A DNA stretch of 64,000 nt from Toxoplasma gondii ME49 (taxonomy: Eukaryota > Apicomplexa > Conoidasida > Eucoccidiorida > Sarcocystidae). The notes beneath the pieces are model-generated. The model saw nothing but the letters and a program-made list of their open reading frames with translations. It made no database searches and was not told the DNA's origin. The stretch is taken from contig NC_031478.1 of assembly GCF_000006565.2 (NCBI RefSeq), positions 4,736,212-4,800,211 of the forward strand, written 5' to 3'. Positions 1 through 15,000 of this stretch are shown here, one piece after another; positions within the stretch are counted from its first letter, which is position 1; every line of letters starts with the position of its first letter. The translations under genes and the position numbers were made by a program.

Positions 1-65
1 AGAAGGCATTCGCGGCCTGTTTGCTCCGCCACGTGATCTAGAAGTTATTATCAAGCGGCGAATAG
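1..65 (+). other. Possible exon end at the window edge
   Basis: From base 2 one frame is open (starts EGIRGLFAPPRDLEV) up to a possible donor at 66 (GTGACG). It would end in phase 1, while the next supported exon at 601 starts in phase 2, so at least one exon between 66 and 600 is unresolved if this piece belongs to the same gene. The sequence is short and the call is weak. Confidence 0.3.
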
Positions 66-3000
66 GTGACGGAGTCTCTTCCAGACGCACTGGCTCCAGG
101 CACTCCCTACTGAGATTTCCTACGATGGCATCCCTGTACGCACGTTTTATTAGTGGGGCAAGTATGCCTGAAACCGTTTCGTCGGCAGCAGAGACAACTT
201 TGCGCAAGAAATCCTTGTTGAACCGGCAGCGAGATTGATTGCTGTTGCCGGGCATGTTCTGTACGAGGCTCATAAGTGGGAGCGACTGCTGCACACTTCA
301 GCTCATGCATTTATTCGCATGCTCAAAGTGGCGCCACCACGAGCCGCCTAATAAGAGCGGTAATACGTCCTCAGCGGACTCAAGCAAACACCCTATGCAA
401 AGCGGAGATACGTTTCAGGCATGAGTAACGTAGGGGATATACGTTTTAAACCTGTACAGTCCACATCACTTGCCCTCAGGCGAAATATCATATGGGAGAA
501 GGCGCGTGCGCGCACAGGATCTGCTGGTTGTCTGTCGGCAACCTCTGTTTAGTACCTGCGCTATCTGGAATCTTGATTGTCCCTTCCTGTTGTCATCCAG
601 AAATCCATCTGTCGCATACTTTGATCCCTTGTCGGCTGAACATCCGTCAAGTAACTCGGGCATTATGAACCCGATTCAGTGCATTACTGCCGGAACAACG
701 GTCGCCTGGCTCGTGCGACCAGGGGAGGGAAATATAGCAGCTCCTCGTTATCCCGTTTACCTGAAGAAGGTAGCGACAAACACAGTGAAGGATTTCGACT
801 ATGGATTATTCACGTAAGTGCGTTACTCGTAGGATGCAGGTGTTCACAGACAAACAAATCCACGATACGGCTCAGCCTGTAGTGTTTCGAATTGATGCAC
901 CTGCATTGGGCGGTGTAGGAAACGGTTAGAATGCAGTCCTTAGCCTCCGAATAGTGCTCCTATACCTGAGAGCCCGCAAGTCTGACACCGTCCCATTCGT
1001 CGTCCTCTCTGTCAGAAGAACTATAAGATGACGTATACAAAGGGACTTTGGCAAAACAATTTCTAGTATCTGACGTCTCGAGTTAATCGCTGATGAGGAG
1101 CGTGTCGATTATGTCTACAACTAGCTGTACAACAAGTAGCACACACTGTGGCGGTATTTCAACCACGCAAACGATGATCCGTCATGTCGGTGGAGGCTTC
1201 AGACTTGACATAATTCACGATATCTACCGTTCCGTCGTGGGAGAAGCAGTGTCAACGGCACATCGGGTTTGTTTAACTTTGTTTTATTTGAGAATTGCAC
1301 AGCAAATATTGAGTTCTTTCTAGAGCCAAAAAGGGAAGCAGCTTTCTTGCATATGAAACAGAGCACTCCAAATCACGACGTCGTCATCGCAGAATACAAC
1401 ACGAGCTGCATCATTGTCGTGAGGGGTGTCCTGTGACCTAATCTGCTGTTTCAGGAAACTTAAAACAGACCTACTAGCAGGGGTGAAATTGTTGATGTTT
1501 GCGTACACGTTTGACAAAGCCGGCGTCTACTCGTTTGGGTTACAAGAAAACATATTTCATTACAGTCTGATCAAGGTGGTAGACGGTGTAGATGACATCT
1601 GTCCACCTGGATTCGAGTACCCACAACCGCAGACTCAAGAAACACTTGAGGCGCTAGGAATATCTGCAGCAGGCACCGTGCACCTGGCACCTGCTTGGAC
1701 GCCGATCAGCGTCGCGGTCGTAGGTGTCGTCGCGGCAATCACCGTCGCTGCTATATTTTCATACTTCTTCCGCAAATACTTTTGGGTCTTTCCGATTGAG
1801 GCGGAAAAGGTCACTGTTACGAAGCGCAGGTAAGCGCTACCTCTGTTTCCCTAGTATATGTTGCTGTTTCGTCTGTTTGCACTTAAACACGACTAGGTAA
1901 GCAGCTGCACATCCACTATCACACAAGCCCCAGTGAGATTTGTTCAAATATTAGTCTGCATCTTACGCTGCGTTTGCGCGCCCTTATCCTATGCAGGCAT
2001 TCACCTCGCTCGGTGCTTCAACCTCGCATGCATTGGTATACTCGTAGCAATGTGATTTTTCTGCAGCTTACTCCAGTATGTTCGCGACATCCTGCTCTGT
2101 AGGGTGAATGAAGAACCGGAAGAATCAGGAACAGATGTCCCTGAGGACGTCGATCCTCGTGTTTTTCAAGCGGCGTACGTGGAGTTGGTTAACATTCAAA
2201 ATTGCATCGCAGATGGGTACGTCAGCGGAATATGGAAAATCTGGAAGGGTGCGTGAGAAAGGACAGCATTCTGCAGTCTGCCGAATAGACGAATCTTGTC
2301 CCACTGGGTCGAGTCTCTTCCCAGACAATACAACGAGATGTATTGGCGAATGTCTACAGTTAGGGCACGTTAGAATCACTTCAGATGAACTGTCTGTTGC
2401 CACACATGTGGGCACTGAACAAAGCCGCCAGCGCCCCTTAGTCTTGAGTCCGGGAATGCCTGAGATTTGTTGGATTCGTGCTGCAGACTGGCCGCGGTCA
2501 TTGGCGAGCACCACGATAGGCAAAGGCTTCTGAAAGACAGAGAAATTACATTCAGGCACGGTCTCGGAACGTTCTTGAGACGAATTCAGGACCAAACTGT
2601 AAGGGAGAGAACAGTCCTGCCGGATGTTTTCTGGTCACGGCATAAGGGCCGAAAGTTCACTCTTGATGCAGATGGCCTTGGCACAGCGACTGCCTGAGCG
2701 CACGCCTGCCACATTTCCAGACCTATTTTCGTGCGCGCAATCATGACACGTCACGACTGTGCCCTGAAAGCGCGTTCCTGCACGGTGGACAGAAGGGCAG
2801 CAGCCCGCGACGACGAGTGTCCCATGAGGCATCTTCTCAGAAACGAAAGAATCCTCCAACGGGACAAGCTATACGCGCTGGGTCGTTGAATCCCAAAGGC
2901 AACCACTATGCGAGGCCTGAAAAGATGGTAGCACATCGTGGGGAGACGTGTAAGCTTGGAAGGATCACGCTGGCTCGCCGTGTACCCCCGACATTTATTC

Positions 3001-6000
3001 CCTCCTCTCCGGGGCGTTTTATGGGTATTGTTTTGCCAAAACCTCGGCATACTCTCCTCGTTTTGCTAATCTGTTTCTGTTTCTGACATTATGTGACCCG
3101 ATACTTCAACCGAAAGACTCGCATAACGTGTTAGGAATGGGGTCTCTCTCTTGATGTAGGAGGAATTAACGAGTTCACAGGGATCCAGCCGGCACAGACT
3201 CGGCATGGCAGCGTCGCTGTTTTTGCTGCGAAAGGACAGTCTGAGTGAGTTTGTCCGCTCAAAGCGACTGACTTCACAGGTACGCGCCAAGATATGTAGG
3301 TGTGTTTACGTCAGCATGTCCCGCATTCATAGGGAAAGGTGGACAGCGTGCATCGTTGTTGTGTTGAGGCCCACTTAGTATGACACTCCCAGCGACGTCG
3401 TCGCTCAACCCCGTCGGACATGTCAGCGCTTCTGAAAAAGAGCGATTCACATGCAATAACGGGGAGTTGCTTCGACCCAGTGTTGCGTCGTACGCCTGAG
3501 GATGATTGGATGTTCCGACCCCGTTGCTAGTTTTTATTATCTCGACGGATTCGTTTGGGTCCCTGCCGCGGATTAGTAGACAATAACTGGAGGTGGTGGA
3601 GGACCTGCTTCGTGAACCGCAGAACGTCAGCTGCACGGATGGAAATTAGGCGTTATGGGAGCACATGTGGTGTATCATGTACTGCCCGTAGCGTGAAACG
3701 ACAAATACCGGAGGATCGGAACGTCCAACCGCAGAATGGCAGCCCTCCTCGGAAAGAGCCGACCGCATTGCAAAAGCGCGGCTGGTTTCCTCGGCGAATA
3801 TTGGAGCTGAATTCAAAAGTCGGTCCCTACTGAGTCCACCAGTTCCTCATCTCTGCTCAGAGGCCATTGTTTTTCTTGAGACACCTACGTCATCTTGAAG
3901 TTAGACTCACGTGGTGGTTAGATGCGGTCTTTGGAAGACTTCCGGTGTTTGCAACCGTTTGCTTACATCGAGTAACGGAAATTGTGTCCTTGTGCAGCTG
4001 CTGTCAAGGAGCTTTCCGCTTCGCTGAATGGTGACTGGAGCTCAGATGAACTATCGTCTCTACGCGTCTACTTCAAGGCACGTGTACAGGATTCCCCGGG
4101 CATTGGCGAGGTACGTTGGATTAGATGGTACCACAGTCTCAGACCTGTGGTAGCCACAGAATGGTCTGTGTTGTGTCTGAAGCCTGGCCACAAAGGCAAT
4201 TGTTTCGTATGCAGACAGTCCTGGTGCCGCACAACGCCGCGTGACCCGGTTGTATCTGGTGCGCGTGAAGACACATCTTGAACTGGAATTGTGTATAAAC
4301 TAGTTTTCGTCTGCGTTTAAAGCCGTGTCACGTGACTTTCATGATGCACAGTAGGAGGATAAAGCCGGTGAAAGTTGGATGCTCTGTACTATCGCTCAGT
4401 CAAGCCTGTTCAAAGCCTTCTGCTCTCATGGCTATCATCTATTATGCTTTTCCTGCAGGAATATGCGAGCGCTGTTGGTGCTATGAGCGACAACCACCTG
4501 ACTCACTTTGTAAGCAGATCTTCTCCCACCGTTGCAAAGTACCACCAGGGGGCTTGCGACGTAGTGAGCATTCAGCTGTAGCAGCAGTCACGTACACCTA
4601 GATGCCTTACCATCTCACGCTGATCTCATGCCTCAGCTGTTAGTCACCAGACCAAGGCCCCATGCGCACTCTCTGCTTGATTGAACAAGCTGCAGATCCG
4701 CTGATTAACATATCAAATCAGAAGAGGGAAGTTGGGGTCTCCGCTGATCGTTACAAACGACCACAATCATTGTGGTCTTCTACTTCATCGTTCTTGCTTC
4801 GTCATCTAATTTTGTGCTCGTCCTCACACCACATACAATCCTCACACGTTAGGTGAAACAAATCAAGAGAGATGCGGAGCACAACATGCTGGAGGAGTCG
4901 TTGATACAAGAACGTGCTGAGTTTGCGAAATCCAGACAAGAGATGATTGTTGAAACGGTGAGCCTTCGCACTTTTGGTTGACATACTGTCGGGCCAATCC
5001 TCCCTAAGCGGTGTCGAAGCGCTTTGCACTTGCTCAACATTGAAACATGTCGTGATTGTTGATATAAAATTGTAGGAGCTCACTCTTATGAAAGAGTCTT
5101 TCGAGCAAAATAAGAAACGCATCCAGTGCGCAGGTAAGAGTTGGTGGCACCCTTAGAGGTGACAACACTCGTCTCACTTTGGGCTCCTCAGTTTGTGCAA
5201 AGCTGATGGAGAAAGTATGTCAACAGCAAACAGGGAGACAGGATCCAGAGCAACCTGGACACTAGCAGCAGTACTGGGTATCTGATTGTAGAAGCAACGT
5301 AGTGCCTCTCGCTACTGCTCCCCAGGACCAACTGTAACTGTGCCAACGTGATGATACCATAGATGGAAGCCACTTCTGCTTGAGTATTTGATTGGATACA
5401 TTTTCTGAGAGGCCCACGCGCTGGGGAGGTATCCTCCGGAAACTCAAATTTGTCTTGTCTTCTGTTTCCTCGCTTTAGCAAATGCGTATAAGTCCGTTGT
5501 GGAAGCCCACAATGCCCTTGGGGCAATTCTATGCTCGGAAACAAATGAGGCTCAGTCGCAAGCCGCATATGCTGGATTCGCCGGCAAGGTGGTTGACGTT
5601 ATTACTGTAAGCAACCAAGGGGAACCTACTCGTTGTCAGTTCAGGCGTCTATGCATGGCGAAGAGTAGTAGGTCTGTCCATTTTTCCCCTTCCGCAAGAA
5701 TCATTCCTAAGGCGTTGCCGTTCCTTGCAAGTATAGGTGATGCGGCAAAAAGAATAGGGAGCGAAACGCTGTGTAGCACCAAATAGCGATTGATGCTTGT
5801 TGCAGGCGAAGGATGTGTCGGAACTTGATCGCCGTAATGGGGAACACCTGGTGCTTCAGTGTACAGCAGGAATAATATTCACTGAGAGGGAGGATATAGA
5901 AGCAAATTGGCGACGGACGCAAGCAACCCAACGCACACAGAAAAGAAGCTCAGGGGACCCTCTGGCTTGCTTCGCCTTCTTGTTTGTAGCTTATCTTATT

Positions 6001-9000
6001 TGCTGTGTCTAAATGGCGGATTGCTGGAGTAGCTGCCTGGGTGCTAATTCCTGCCTCGGACTCAGCTGCGAAGCGCAATCTTCATCCCCATTCCGACGCT
6101 CCGTGGCTATTTCACATCACTCGGAACTCAAGGGGTAGCTTTGAGGAGTCGTTAGTCGTCGACATACTATCACTAGGTAGCTTGTCGTTGTCATTCGAAT
6201 AAATTGCGACCTGTGGCAGGAAATTGAGATGGTTTTAGGGTCCTGTTATGATCGAATAAGAAACGCTTTACATGCGCAATCAAAGCACCTCGCCGCTAAA
6301 CTGGACGATCTGTGTGACAACGACGAAAGGAGACTAGAGCAGCTGCTTGAAGTAAGGCAGTTGTCTGACCACTTCAGGGTATAGGCAGGATATTTTAGCC
6401 CAGTCTTTTACTTCGCTTTTGCGTCTTGGATACTACCACTGGCTCCTGAAAGCAATACAACATTGCCATTTTTCAATTTACCGTGTTCTGTGTAGCCGAA
6501 AACTACGAGGCTGTCTGACACCAAATAACTGTGATGGGCATGGTGCTTCAACATGACACCAAATTATGCAAACGTATAACATCGGACATTCAGAACTCCT
6601 GTTTCTTGGGGGCTCTTAGCCCAATGGCAGCATGCAGCTTGAACCAGGGACAAAAACACGGACGTTTCGCACAGAACTGGAAGACCTGTCCTGACACTAG
6701 ACGTGTTGCGGTTCTATGCTTTTCCGACCTGGTTGTCTCCACGGGAGGGGAACAAGAGTGAGAAAGGGACAGTACACGATTACATGAAGTTAAGAAAAAC
6801 GAGCTCGCGACAGATGATGCTTTTCTCTGGCTCAGCAACTTGAACTGGAAGAGGAGGCGGCCGCCCAGTTCTCATGCAGGGAAGAAAGCAATCGAATCGA
6901 ACAGGCATATCTTGAATTCAAACGACATTGGAATTTGCGACTGAAGCTCACGTAAGAGAGCCGCATGTGTTTCTGCGCAGACGACCAACGTTGCCGTTGT
7001 ACTGTCTACAAACAGTGAATTTACTATCGTGGTGTTGGTGCATCCGGATCGACTATGACTTCCAGACGTTGCTCTTTCGATTCGAGGCACTCTACAGACA
7101 CGTCTATCTGTGTCCGAAAGAAGGACTCTACGCACAATCGATGGAAGTGTGTGTTTGGTTGTACATTTGCAGATTTGAGGCTCGACTCTGCGCGTCTTTA
7201 AATGCTCTTGAAGAAAAGGCGTTTCCTTCTTTGTCGTTATGTACGACAGCAGAGGAGGCAGCGCAGATCGAGGCAACGTTCGTCAGTGAAAAACAGCGAG
7301 TGGGCACTGCCACGTTGTTTGTGATACTTAAACGGGTTGCGTTATGGATACGTGCCGTCGCATGCATGCGGGTGGTGACCTGATAATTTTCGTCTAGCAC
7401 ACGCCGCACGTTATAGCTTTGCATACTCTTTTATTCAGTCACCGCACAAATACGCACGACATTTTCTACACTGTGGTAACAGATACTATTTGCGTGACAC
7501 AGTGGATCTTTGCAATTGATGGCCCGCGATCTGTCCCGGCCGAAGCGCAGTGAACACCTGAAGGTTCCCGCTGTGCAGTCCGCTTCCATGCTCAGGCGAC
7601 TGCGGAGCTTGAGGAAGCGTTCTCAAGAAAGGAGAAGGACGGTCTCGATGCTGCAGAGTCATGCTTCAGAAGTCGGATGCAGCTTCTGCAAAGAAGACAT
7701 CGGTTGGAGCAGCAGCTTCGACAGAAGACACACCAGCGTGATAAGAACAAGGAGGTCTACATCAGTCAGACGGCCCGACAAGAGGCACTCCTAGTAACTG
7801 AAGAACTGCTCTTGTGTTTCAGTAAATTCCTCAAGGTGAATCTTCGCAGTAGCAGAGTAACCCGCTCACTCCTGCCTGTCCATACAACAGCAGCTTCGTA
7901 GCGAAGATGACACACCAATTCTTTTATTGGGTCCCACCGGGGAGTCAGTGTGCCATCAGAGGAAGATGTGCCATTGTGGCTGTTTCTTTGACACACCAGC
8001 GCCTCCTCAGTTCCTGAAAGCCGTATACATGTTGTTTTAGAGACTGTATCGTGCGAACTGCAGCTTCGTTCTTGCCAAGCTCGCCTTTGTCCGTCGACGG
8101 TTATGAATCCTTTTATGGGAATGGAGTCTTGTTTCTTTATACCTCTCATCGGTGATACATCTGTCGAAGTACAGTTCCCTACGAATCGACAACAGTGTGT
8201 TGTTGATTAACTCAGGCGCTACATGTCTATCGCTCCAATATTTGCGATGCCTTTGTAGTTTTTTCTCAGAAGACAAAGGTATGCAGAAGGATGATGGAAC
8301 GGATGATTATCTGTCGCTGCAAACTTCATTTTTCAGTTGCCATACGTTAGATGAAACCTGCAAGCTACGCTGCTGCACCTGAGATGTGCTCCGACTGCTG
8401 ATTTCCTCCCGGAGAAGGACTGTCTTTATCTAGAGGGGTTTCCTACGTTGGGAACTGTCGACAATTGCATTTGAAACCTTTAGGCGGCGACACTACACCA
8501 CTCACATACTTTTATATTGCTGAGGGGAGAGACGGCGTTGGGTCAGGTGTATCTTTCGAGTAGCATTGCTTTTTGTTTTTTACCGTTGTCGAAGTGCTTG
8601 TTGAGGATGTGCTGGCAAACCACTATATATAACTGTCGCGCAGTGTACAAGAACCACCAATTTAGGGACCTTGTCGCTTGAAGCCGTCGTTTTTCGAGTT
8701 CGTCCTTGCAGATTATGATGACCCTGGCAGACAAGAAGGATAGGCAATTTGAGCGAGAGCGGGCGATCACGGACTTATCACGGTGTCTGACAAACGCAGA
8801 GTCAGTCATACAGCGGTGTGTCTCTGAGGCTGCGTCAAGCTTCATCACCCGTGTTCAAGCCCGACTCGCCGACTCCAGAACAAATACTGTAAAGCAACTG
8901 GCAAAAACAAATTGGGATGACAAACAGACGACTGACGAAGTGCAGAAACAACTGAGACTGTGAGATTGACAAGCACTGTCCGGCACAGAAAAACGCCTGG

Positions 9001-12000
9001 CAGATGACCCAACGGACGTAACCAGATTGCACCGGTGGAAGCTATTGATGAACTACGGACTAAGCCTGGAATGAGAGATGAAGCGCTCAAGGCAGTGTTT
9101 GCTTGTGTCCAGTGCGCTGGCACTGCCCCTGACTGATGCTGGCTTCGGCAAAAAGCCTTACACTAAGCCACGGGAGCCTTTGACCGTAGCGAGAGATTTA
9201 GCGTGTTTCACTGTACAGTTTGCGTGTTGCCATGTGCAAATATTTCGTTTAAGGACTGCACTTCTGGAAAGCACCTGAATGTCGGATGTGCCTAACAGAT
9301 GCGCTCTGTGTTCTGATAACTACTACAATGCTCTATAGGCTGGGAACTGAAGAAGTCGGACTTCACACAAACTTCCTCGGGACTCTGGCGACGCTGCTCT
9401 TCGATGCAGAAGAGGCGCAGAATGCTGCCATGAATGAAGTCCGGACAAACGCTCAACGAATTTCTGCTCTTGAGGAGGATCGGCAGTGGCTGTGGTACCA
9501 AATAAAAGAGGTGAGTTCGCCTGTCGGTTCCCAATGTGTACCAAGACCTGCCGCAGCCACGGTTGTTTTCCCATATTGCCGCCGAGTCACTTTGCACTGC
9601 GATTGGAAAGGCTGCCCTGTAGTGCTTAACTGAGAGACCGCACCTACTGCTGAATCAATCGAAGCCCCAATACGTCCTTGACGCAGAAGGGTCCACTTGG
9701 GCGGAATCAGCTGGAATGTGGCCACTTCGAACGACTCCCATGGACAAAACCTTTCCTGTCAAGGAGAACCTGTGTAACATACCCTCTCTTGACAAGAAAC
9801 TAACTCGACCAATCTATGGAACTGTCATTCAGGCCTTATGACAGCATCCTGTGTTCACTGGAGTCACTAATTTGTGATTTCGCCGAAGCTGTACACTCGG
9901 GGGTAGCCGCCGGGCTACCTTGTGCTCTGGCCATCGTAGCGGTTCATTATTGCCTCCATGTCTGTGCAGCGATGACACTTCTGCGACGGTGTCGTAGGCG
10001 CCAAGTGTTGCGAGCATGGAGGGGCTAAAAGAAAACAGTTCCAGCTGGCGAACCGTGTGCGGCGTCTCTGTTGTAGTAATCGCTATTCAGCGAAAACGAG
10101 GCGTGACGTTCGCTACTTTCTCTATGGTGGGAATAAGTGGAGTGTGGAAGGGCACCGTCTGGTTTTGCCAAGCCACTAAAAGCGTGTTAAATCTCAAAAT
10201 TGGCTTATGGCAGCAACGCATAATATTTGAGATTGGCCAGGCTCACGAGTTTGGATACGTGTTCCGGATGATACTGCGGTTCACAGATCCGAGGAAAAGG
10301 TGGCAATCAAGAGAAAAAAATCGGGATTATGCTGGTGAGCGTATAGGAACGGAATCTAGGAAATTAGCTTAGACATGATGAACGAATTAATGGCGCCTGA
10401 GACGTCAGGAGGCGGTCTACAACATGGTGCCTCATATTTATTGTAGCAGCGTATCTTCAACGCCACACTGCTATCCATAAGAGTAGGCGTTTGTCGAGTA
10501 AGAGAGGTCATTAGTTGTGAGTCGTTGTCGGGTAGGATTGCTCGCCTTCCTCTCATTTTCCCCTTTGTCCATCAAACGGGTCTTGACCCATTCTGCGTGG
10601 TAGGTCTGCATATCGTGTAAAATGCATTTACTGTTCACTGACGTGTCGACTCCTCATAAGCCGGACCCGCTTCTCTCTCTGTGGAGTGGAACCTCCAGTT
10701 CATCCTACGCGTGGACGGCAGTGGCCTTTACGCTTCGCCTAGTGGAGCCATTGGTCCCGTCGCTTTCTGTATGTTTAACATGATACTACGGGACAGTTCG
10801 AGATCGCTCACTCCAACGCAATGAGCTGAACGATGATGTCTGCAGTGGATTCATAGTGCCTGACGCAGTTATCGTTGTTCATTTGAACACACGCGTGTAA
10901 CAGGAAGAGTATAACAAGACCAAGGCAGTCGTGGAATCAGTGGTCGGCGAGCAGCAGAAACGGCGGGTACACGACATGGAGGAGAGGTCTGCGAGACTAA
11001 AACGCACGATGGAAAGGCGCCTGGCACGGGCTGCGGCGGCCCGAAAGAAGCTACTAAACGGCATACAGCAGATGGTATGTACATAGAGCCAGGTTGGATC
11101 CGACAGCCTGCTTTGAAGGCAGATGCTCAAGTGCACTTACATAAATGCATAAACACAGATCTTCTACGGCATTTACCAACTATTGATGAAAATGAAATAC
11201 AGTCTCGCACACTCTTGTGAAACTGGTGGAAATGGCCTCGTGTCGCCTCAGTCTCGTCTCAGTCTTTGTGGCAATGAAGTAGGAGAAACTGGTAGCTACT
11301 CCTACCGTTCGTGGCGCCAGTCCGGCAGGCGCATGTGTGTTGCCAGTTGCTTGATGCTCAGTGCGAATTTTGACCCAGAGAGAAGCTACATGAGATATAC
11401 GGTGAGTTTCTTGTCAAACCAGCAACCCGACCGGAAGCTTGCAAGCGATCTTCCGTCATAAATGGCAATCGGATACTCGGGTATCTTCTGTGATCAAGTC
11501 CAGACTTTACTTCAACGACCTCGCGAAAGGATTGCCCACCGACGGGGATTCATAACAACGAAACACGCCCACACAATGCTTCGTTGTGACCGCCATGCTC
11601 AAGTCAATTCAGTCTTCCATGGATGTTTACATAGGTTCGTGCCTTCGCAATTCTGCAGAGGAACCAGACTACCAGAGATCAAAGAAAGGTAGTGTGCTCC
11701 CCTTGTTGTGTGCCTGGCTTGTTACAAGAACATCCAACAAGATAAAGACTTTGCAACCTACCAACAGGCTAACGAGACATCCGAACAGGAACTCTTAGAA
11801 ATGCGGCTGAAGACACTGGCATCAATATCCACGTTCGCTACGCTAGCGCCTCCTTTGCCGCCTGGAGCATCACGAACAGCTCTTGTGGAGTTGTACGAGG
11901 TAACTACGCCAGTGCTATTCGCAAACACAAAATGATTTACGCCTACTGCAAGGGACATCCGACCCCATATTCGTGCCCAATTCCGTGGAAATGAAACCGT

Positions 12001-15000
12001 GTAACTTGAATTGTGTAGTGTATTGTGGGTTCGGCCTTGACAGCGTAAGGCAGAAACACTGTTTTTTTGAGAATGATTCGGTGCATTAACATGACACAGC
12101 ATGTAAGAAGCTTGGGGGAGGCAGAGGATCTTGTATGTCGCCTTAATGTTGTTGGCTAGCAAGTACAGGTGAGGAAACATGTAATCAGTTACGTTACCGA
12201 AGCGGAACGGTTGGACCAATTCGTTTGCCAAAGTCGCTGTGTTTCAGAGGCGGAGGGTGTTATTGGCGGATGACATCCTACTCGTATCTTGCGAACACTA
12301 CATAGCGCAGACTGAACAACACATCCGTTCCACAATTGACTGATTTACGGTTAAGAAGAGTGTGAGGCGTGTGTCGGCTCCTTGACCATTCAAAAGTTGA
12401 AGAGGACACCAACGAAATCAGAGGAGGAACGAGTCAATACACGAGACCTGCGTCTGCTTTGAGATTCGAGTGATGGATGACAACTGATCTAACATATACC
12501 TTTGTTTGTGAGATGTGCTTGTTCAGGCGACTATGTCCGATAGTGTACAAGCTAAGGGAATACAAGCAAATGAAGATCTTTTGAGTCTGGAGGAAAGCTG
12601 CCGCGCGCAACTACTGCAAATCAGGGTGCGCTAGTAGTTGTGGTTTCGAATGCCTTGCCCGAACATTGTCAGCAGCTGAACAAAATTGAGTTGGGAGGCC
12701 GAGTTAGTAGAGCCAGTGTTGTCGGTGCTCTTCTGACCTAACCTAAATGTATGGGGTGGCAACACGTGGCTTTTCCTCTGCCCGGGATGTTCTCCCTACA
12801 CGGCAGACACACCTGAGGAACAGTTGTGTCACTAAAGACGTTTGGAAGAACCCATCTGGCATCTCATGTTTATACCTCATGTGCCCTGATGAGCAACCCT
12901 GTGCGAGTTTTCCTAGGGAGACATACGAGATTTCTCAATCCTCATAAGACTCGCAGAGAGCAGCTACCTGGCGCTCGATGATGAATGCACCCAACTGTTT
13001 GGGTCAAGCAGCGGAGATTCAATGTCGGGTTTCATGAATAAGACTACTATAGCTGACGAGTAAGTGTCGAATGCTGCGGCTGGTATGGAGCGCGCGTTCC
13101 AAGACCTGTCTTAATCCAATTTCGAGACAAGATCCATTTCAACTGCTCAGGTTTGCCACCCTTCTAGAGATCCGACAAGGGACGAAATCCAAGATGTTAA
13201 ATCACTGCCATTGGTGGCCTTACGCCTATGAGAAAACAAACGTCACTTTCATCGAAGCACCACGCAAGCATCTACTGGATGGTGGAATCGAAGTGTTTAG
13301 GTACAGTAAATCGCATTAATAAAGCGACAGCGACACTTCTCTGTAGAGGAGACAAGCCAGTGTTTGTGAAGTCTGAGAGCGATGGGACATCTAAGAGTAG
13401 GGAGGACTATACGCTCAAAGTGTTAACGGACGTTGCAGTCCGAGGATGTGTGGGGCAAATCAATTCTTTGTTCAAAAACTGTTCTCGCCGTGGCCTGCTT
13501 GAAAGATGCCTAGAAAGCGCCGCGGGAGACAGCGAAGTGAGTCGTTTAGGCGTTACCCTTAGTCCGTCACTTTCATCATGAGGTGATGACAAGACAACTG
13601 TTTCAGGGGCGACTTGTCTTACCTCGCAGATGCGTCTTGCAGTGAGTTTGTCCTGAGCGACCGGTCGACGATACCCACGGCGAATCTTCCCATCTTCCCA
13701 CGTGGAAACGTATTGCCGACGCTAATCGTCGAGGCCGTCTCGTACCAATGATGGGCCTCGGGCAGCAAAAATGTAGTACATGACATACACGAGAGGTGGT
13801 TGCTGTTGGTCTCGTGTTTGTAGAGCGGCGCTAGAACGCGGAACAAAACAGTTCTGGAAAACGACAAACCAGCTAGAGCTGTTGGATGCTTTACAAGCTC
13901 TGAATAGCCGCCCCTTCATAACATCGGTGACAGAAGATCTCGGTGAATTTTCTGTGGTATGTTGCGCCATTGCACGCAGAACATGAGCTAGAGTTGTATA
14001 CCTTGATTTCAGCGATCGCTTGCGACAGTACTGACACCGCTGGGCGACTACCGTCAGTTAACATGCGGTTCCGGAGAGAAATAGAGGGGGCACCAAATGC
14101 ATACCCGTACCATCCATCGGGCTTGTGTCCTGGAAATGCTGCTTCGACTAGTGACCGGAACTGTAGTGCGAAGCACGGACCGGCACGGTCTATGGTCCTC
14201 GAATATGCTAGTTTTAGAGAATTATTGTCTTTTTCAGGAATTTCTGAAAAGCGGAAGTAATGGAGGACACAAGGACGATTCACGCCTTTCCCTGACTGGG
14301 GAATCGACAGAAAATCTGAAACAAGGGTTGCTGGATCGTAAGCTTTGAGGAACGCTAGCATCCGCGATTGAGACCAGGTCATCACCCAGATTTTCATTCC
14401 GCTGGAGGTGCATACACTTTCGATTTGGGTTTCCCTAGTGATCATATAATGCTGTCGGCTTCATCCGTGACATAAGCTACTGTAAACCACGCTGCATTGT
14501 CAAGAAGAGTCACAGACACCACTTTTCCCCTCGCCACGTTAAACTGAACGACGAAATTAGATGTACACAGCAATTGCGTACAGGAGACAAGCATTTTGCT
14601 CGCCACGCTTTTGGATCAATCAAACCCACCATCAGGTTTATCTCGATACTCTTTTCCCAGTGTTCTGTCAGCCGGAGCTAGTGGGTACACAATGTGAGCT
14701 TTACGCCTGTAGGGTCGCAATAGACATAAGACAAACGCACTTATGATGAAGCGAGTGGCTCTTATTTATGATCTGCTGATATTACGTTAATGCTATGCAT
14801 GGGTCGGGCGTCGCATTTTCCGTACCACAGGCTAACAGGAACTTCTGCTTGTGCGCTGCATTTTGGTTGTGTTTTCTCCTCCGCAGAGTTTGACACCAAC
14901 ATTCGGCAGGTTACCGAAGACCTGGAAGATGCAAGGCTAAAAGCACAGCTCCAGATGCAGAATCGCCTTGCGGCTCGGGCTGCGAGAAGGCAAAAGGCGT

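Noticed and set aside
2108..2595. Overlapping + and - frames of 141 and 156 codons
   Set aside because: Two real exons of the giant gene (2067-2216 and 2487-2598) overlap this stretch in another frame with good splice sites. The long frames show no motif.
13441..13538. Possible exon (RGCVGQINSLFKN...) with CTTGCAG-like and GTGAGT edges
   Set aside because: It would start in phase 1 and end in phase 0, which breaks the otherwise exact join of 13,059 to 13,824. I kept it out, though a partner micro-exon cannot be excluded.
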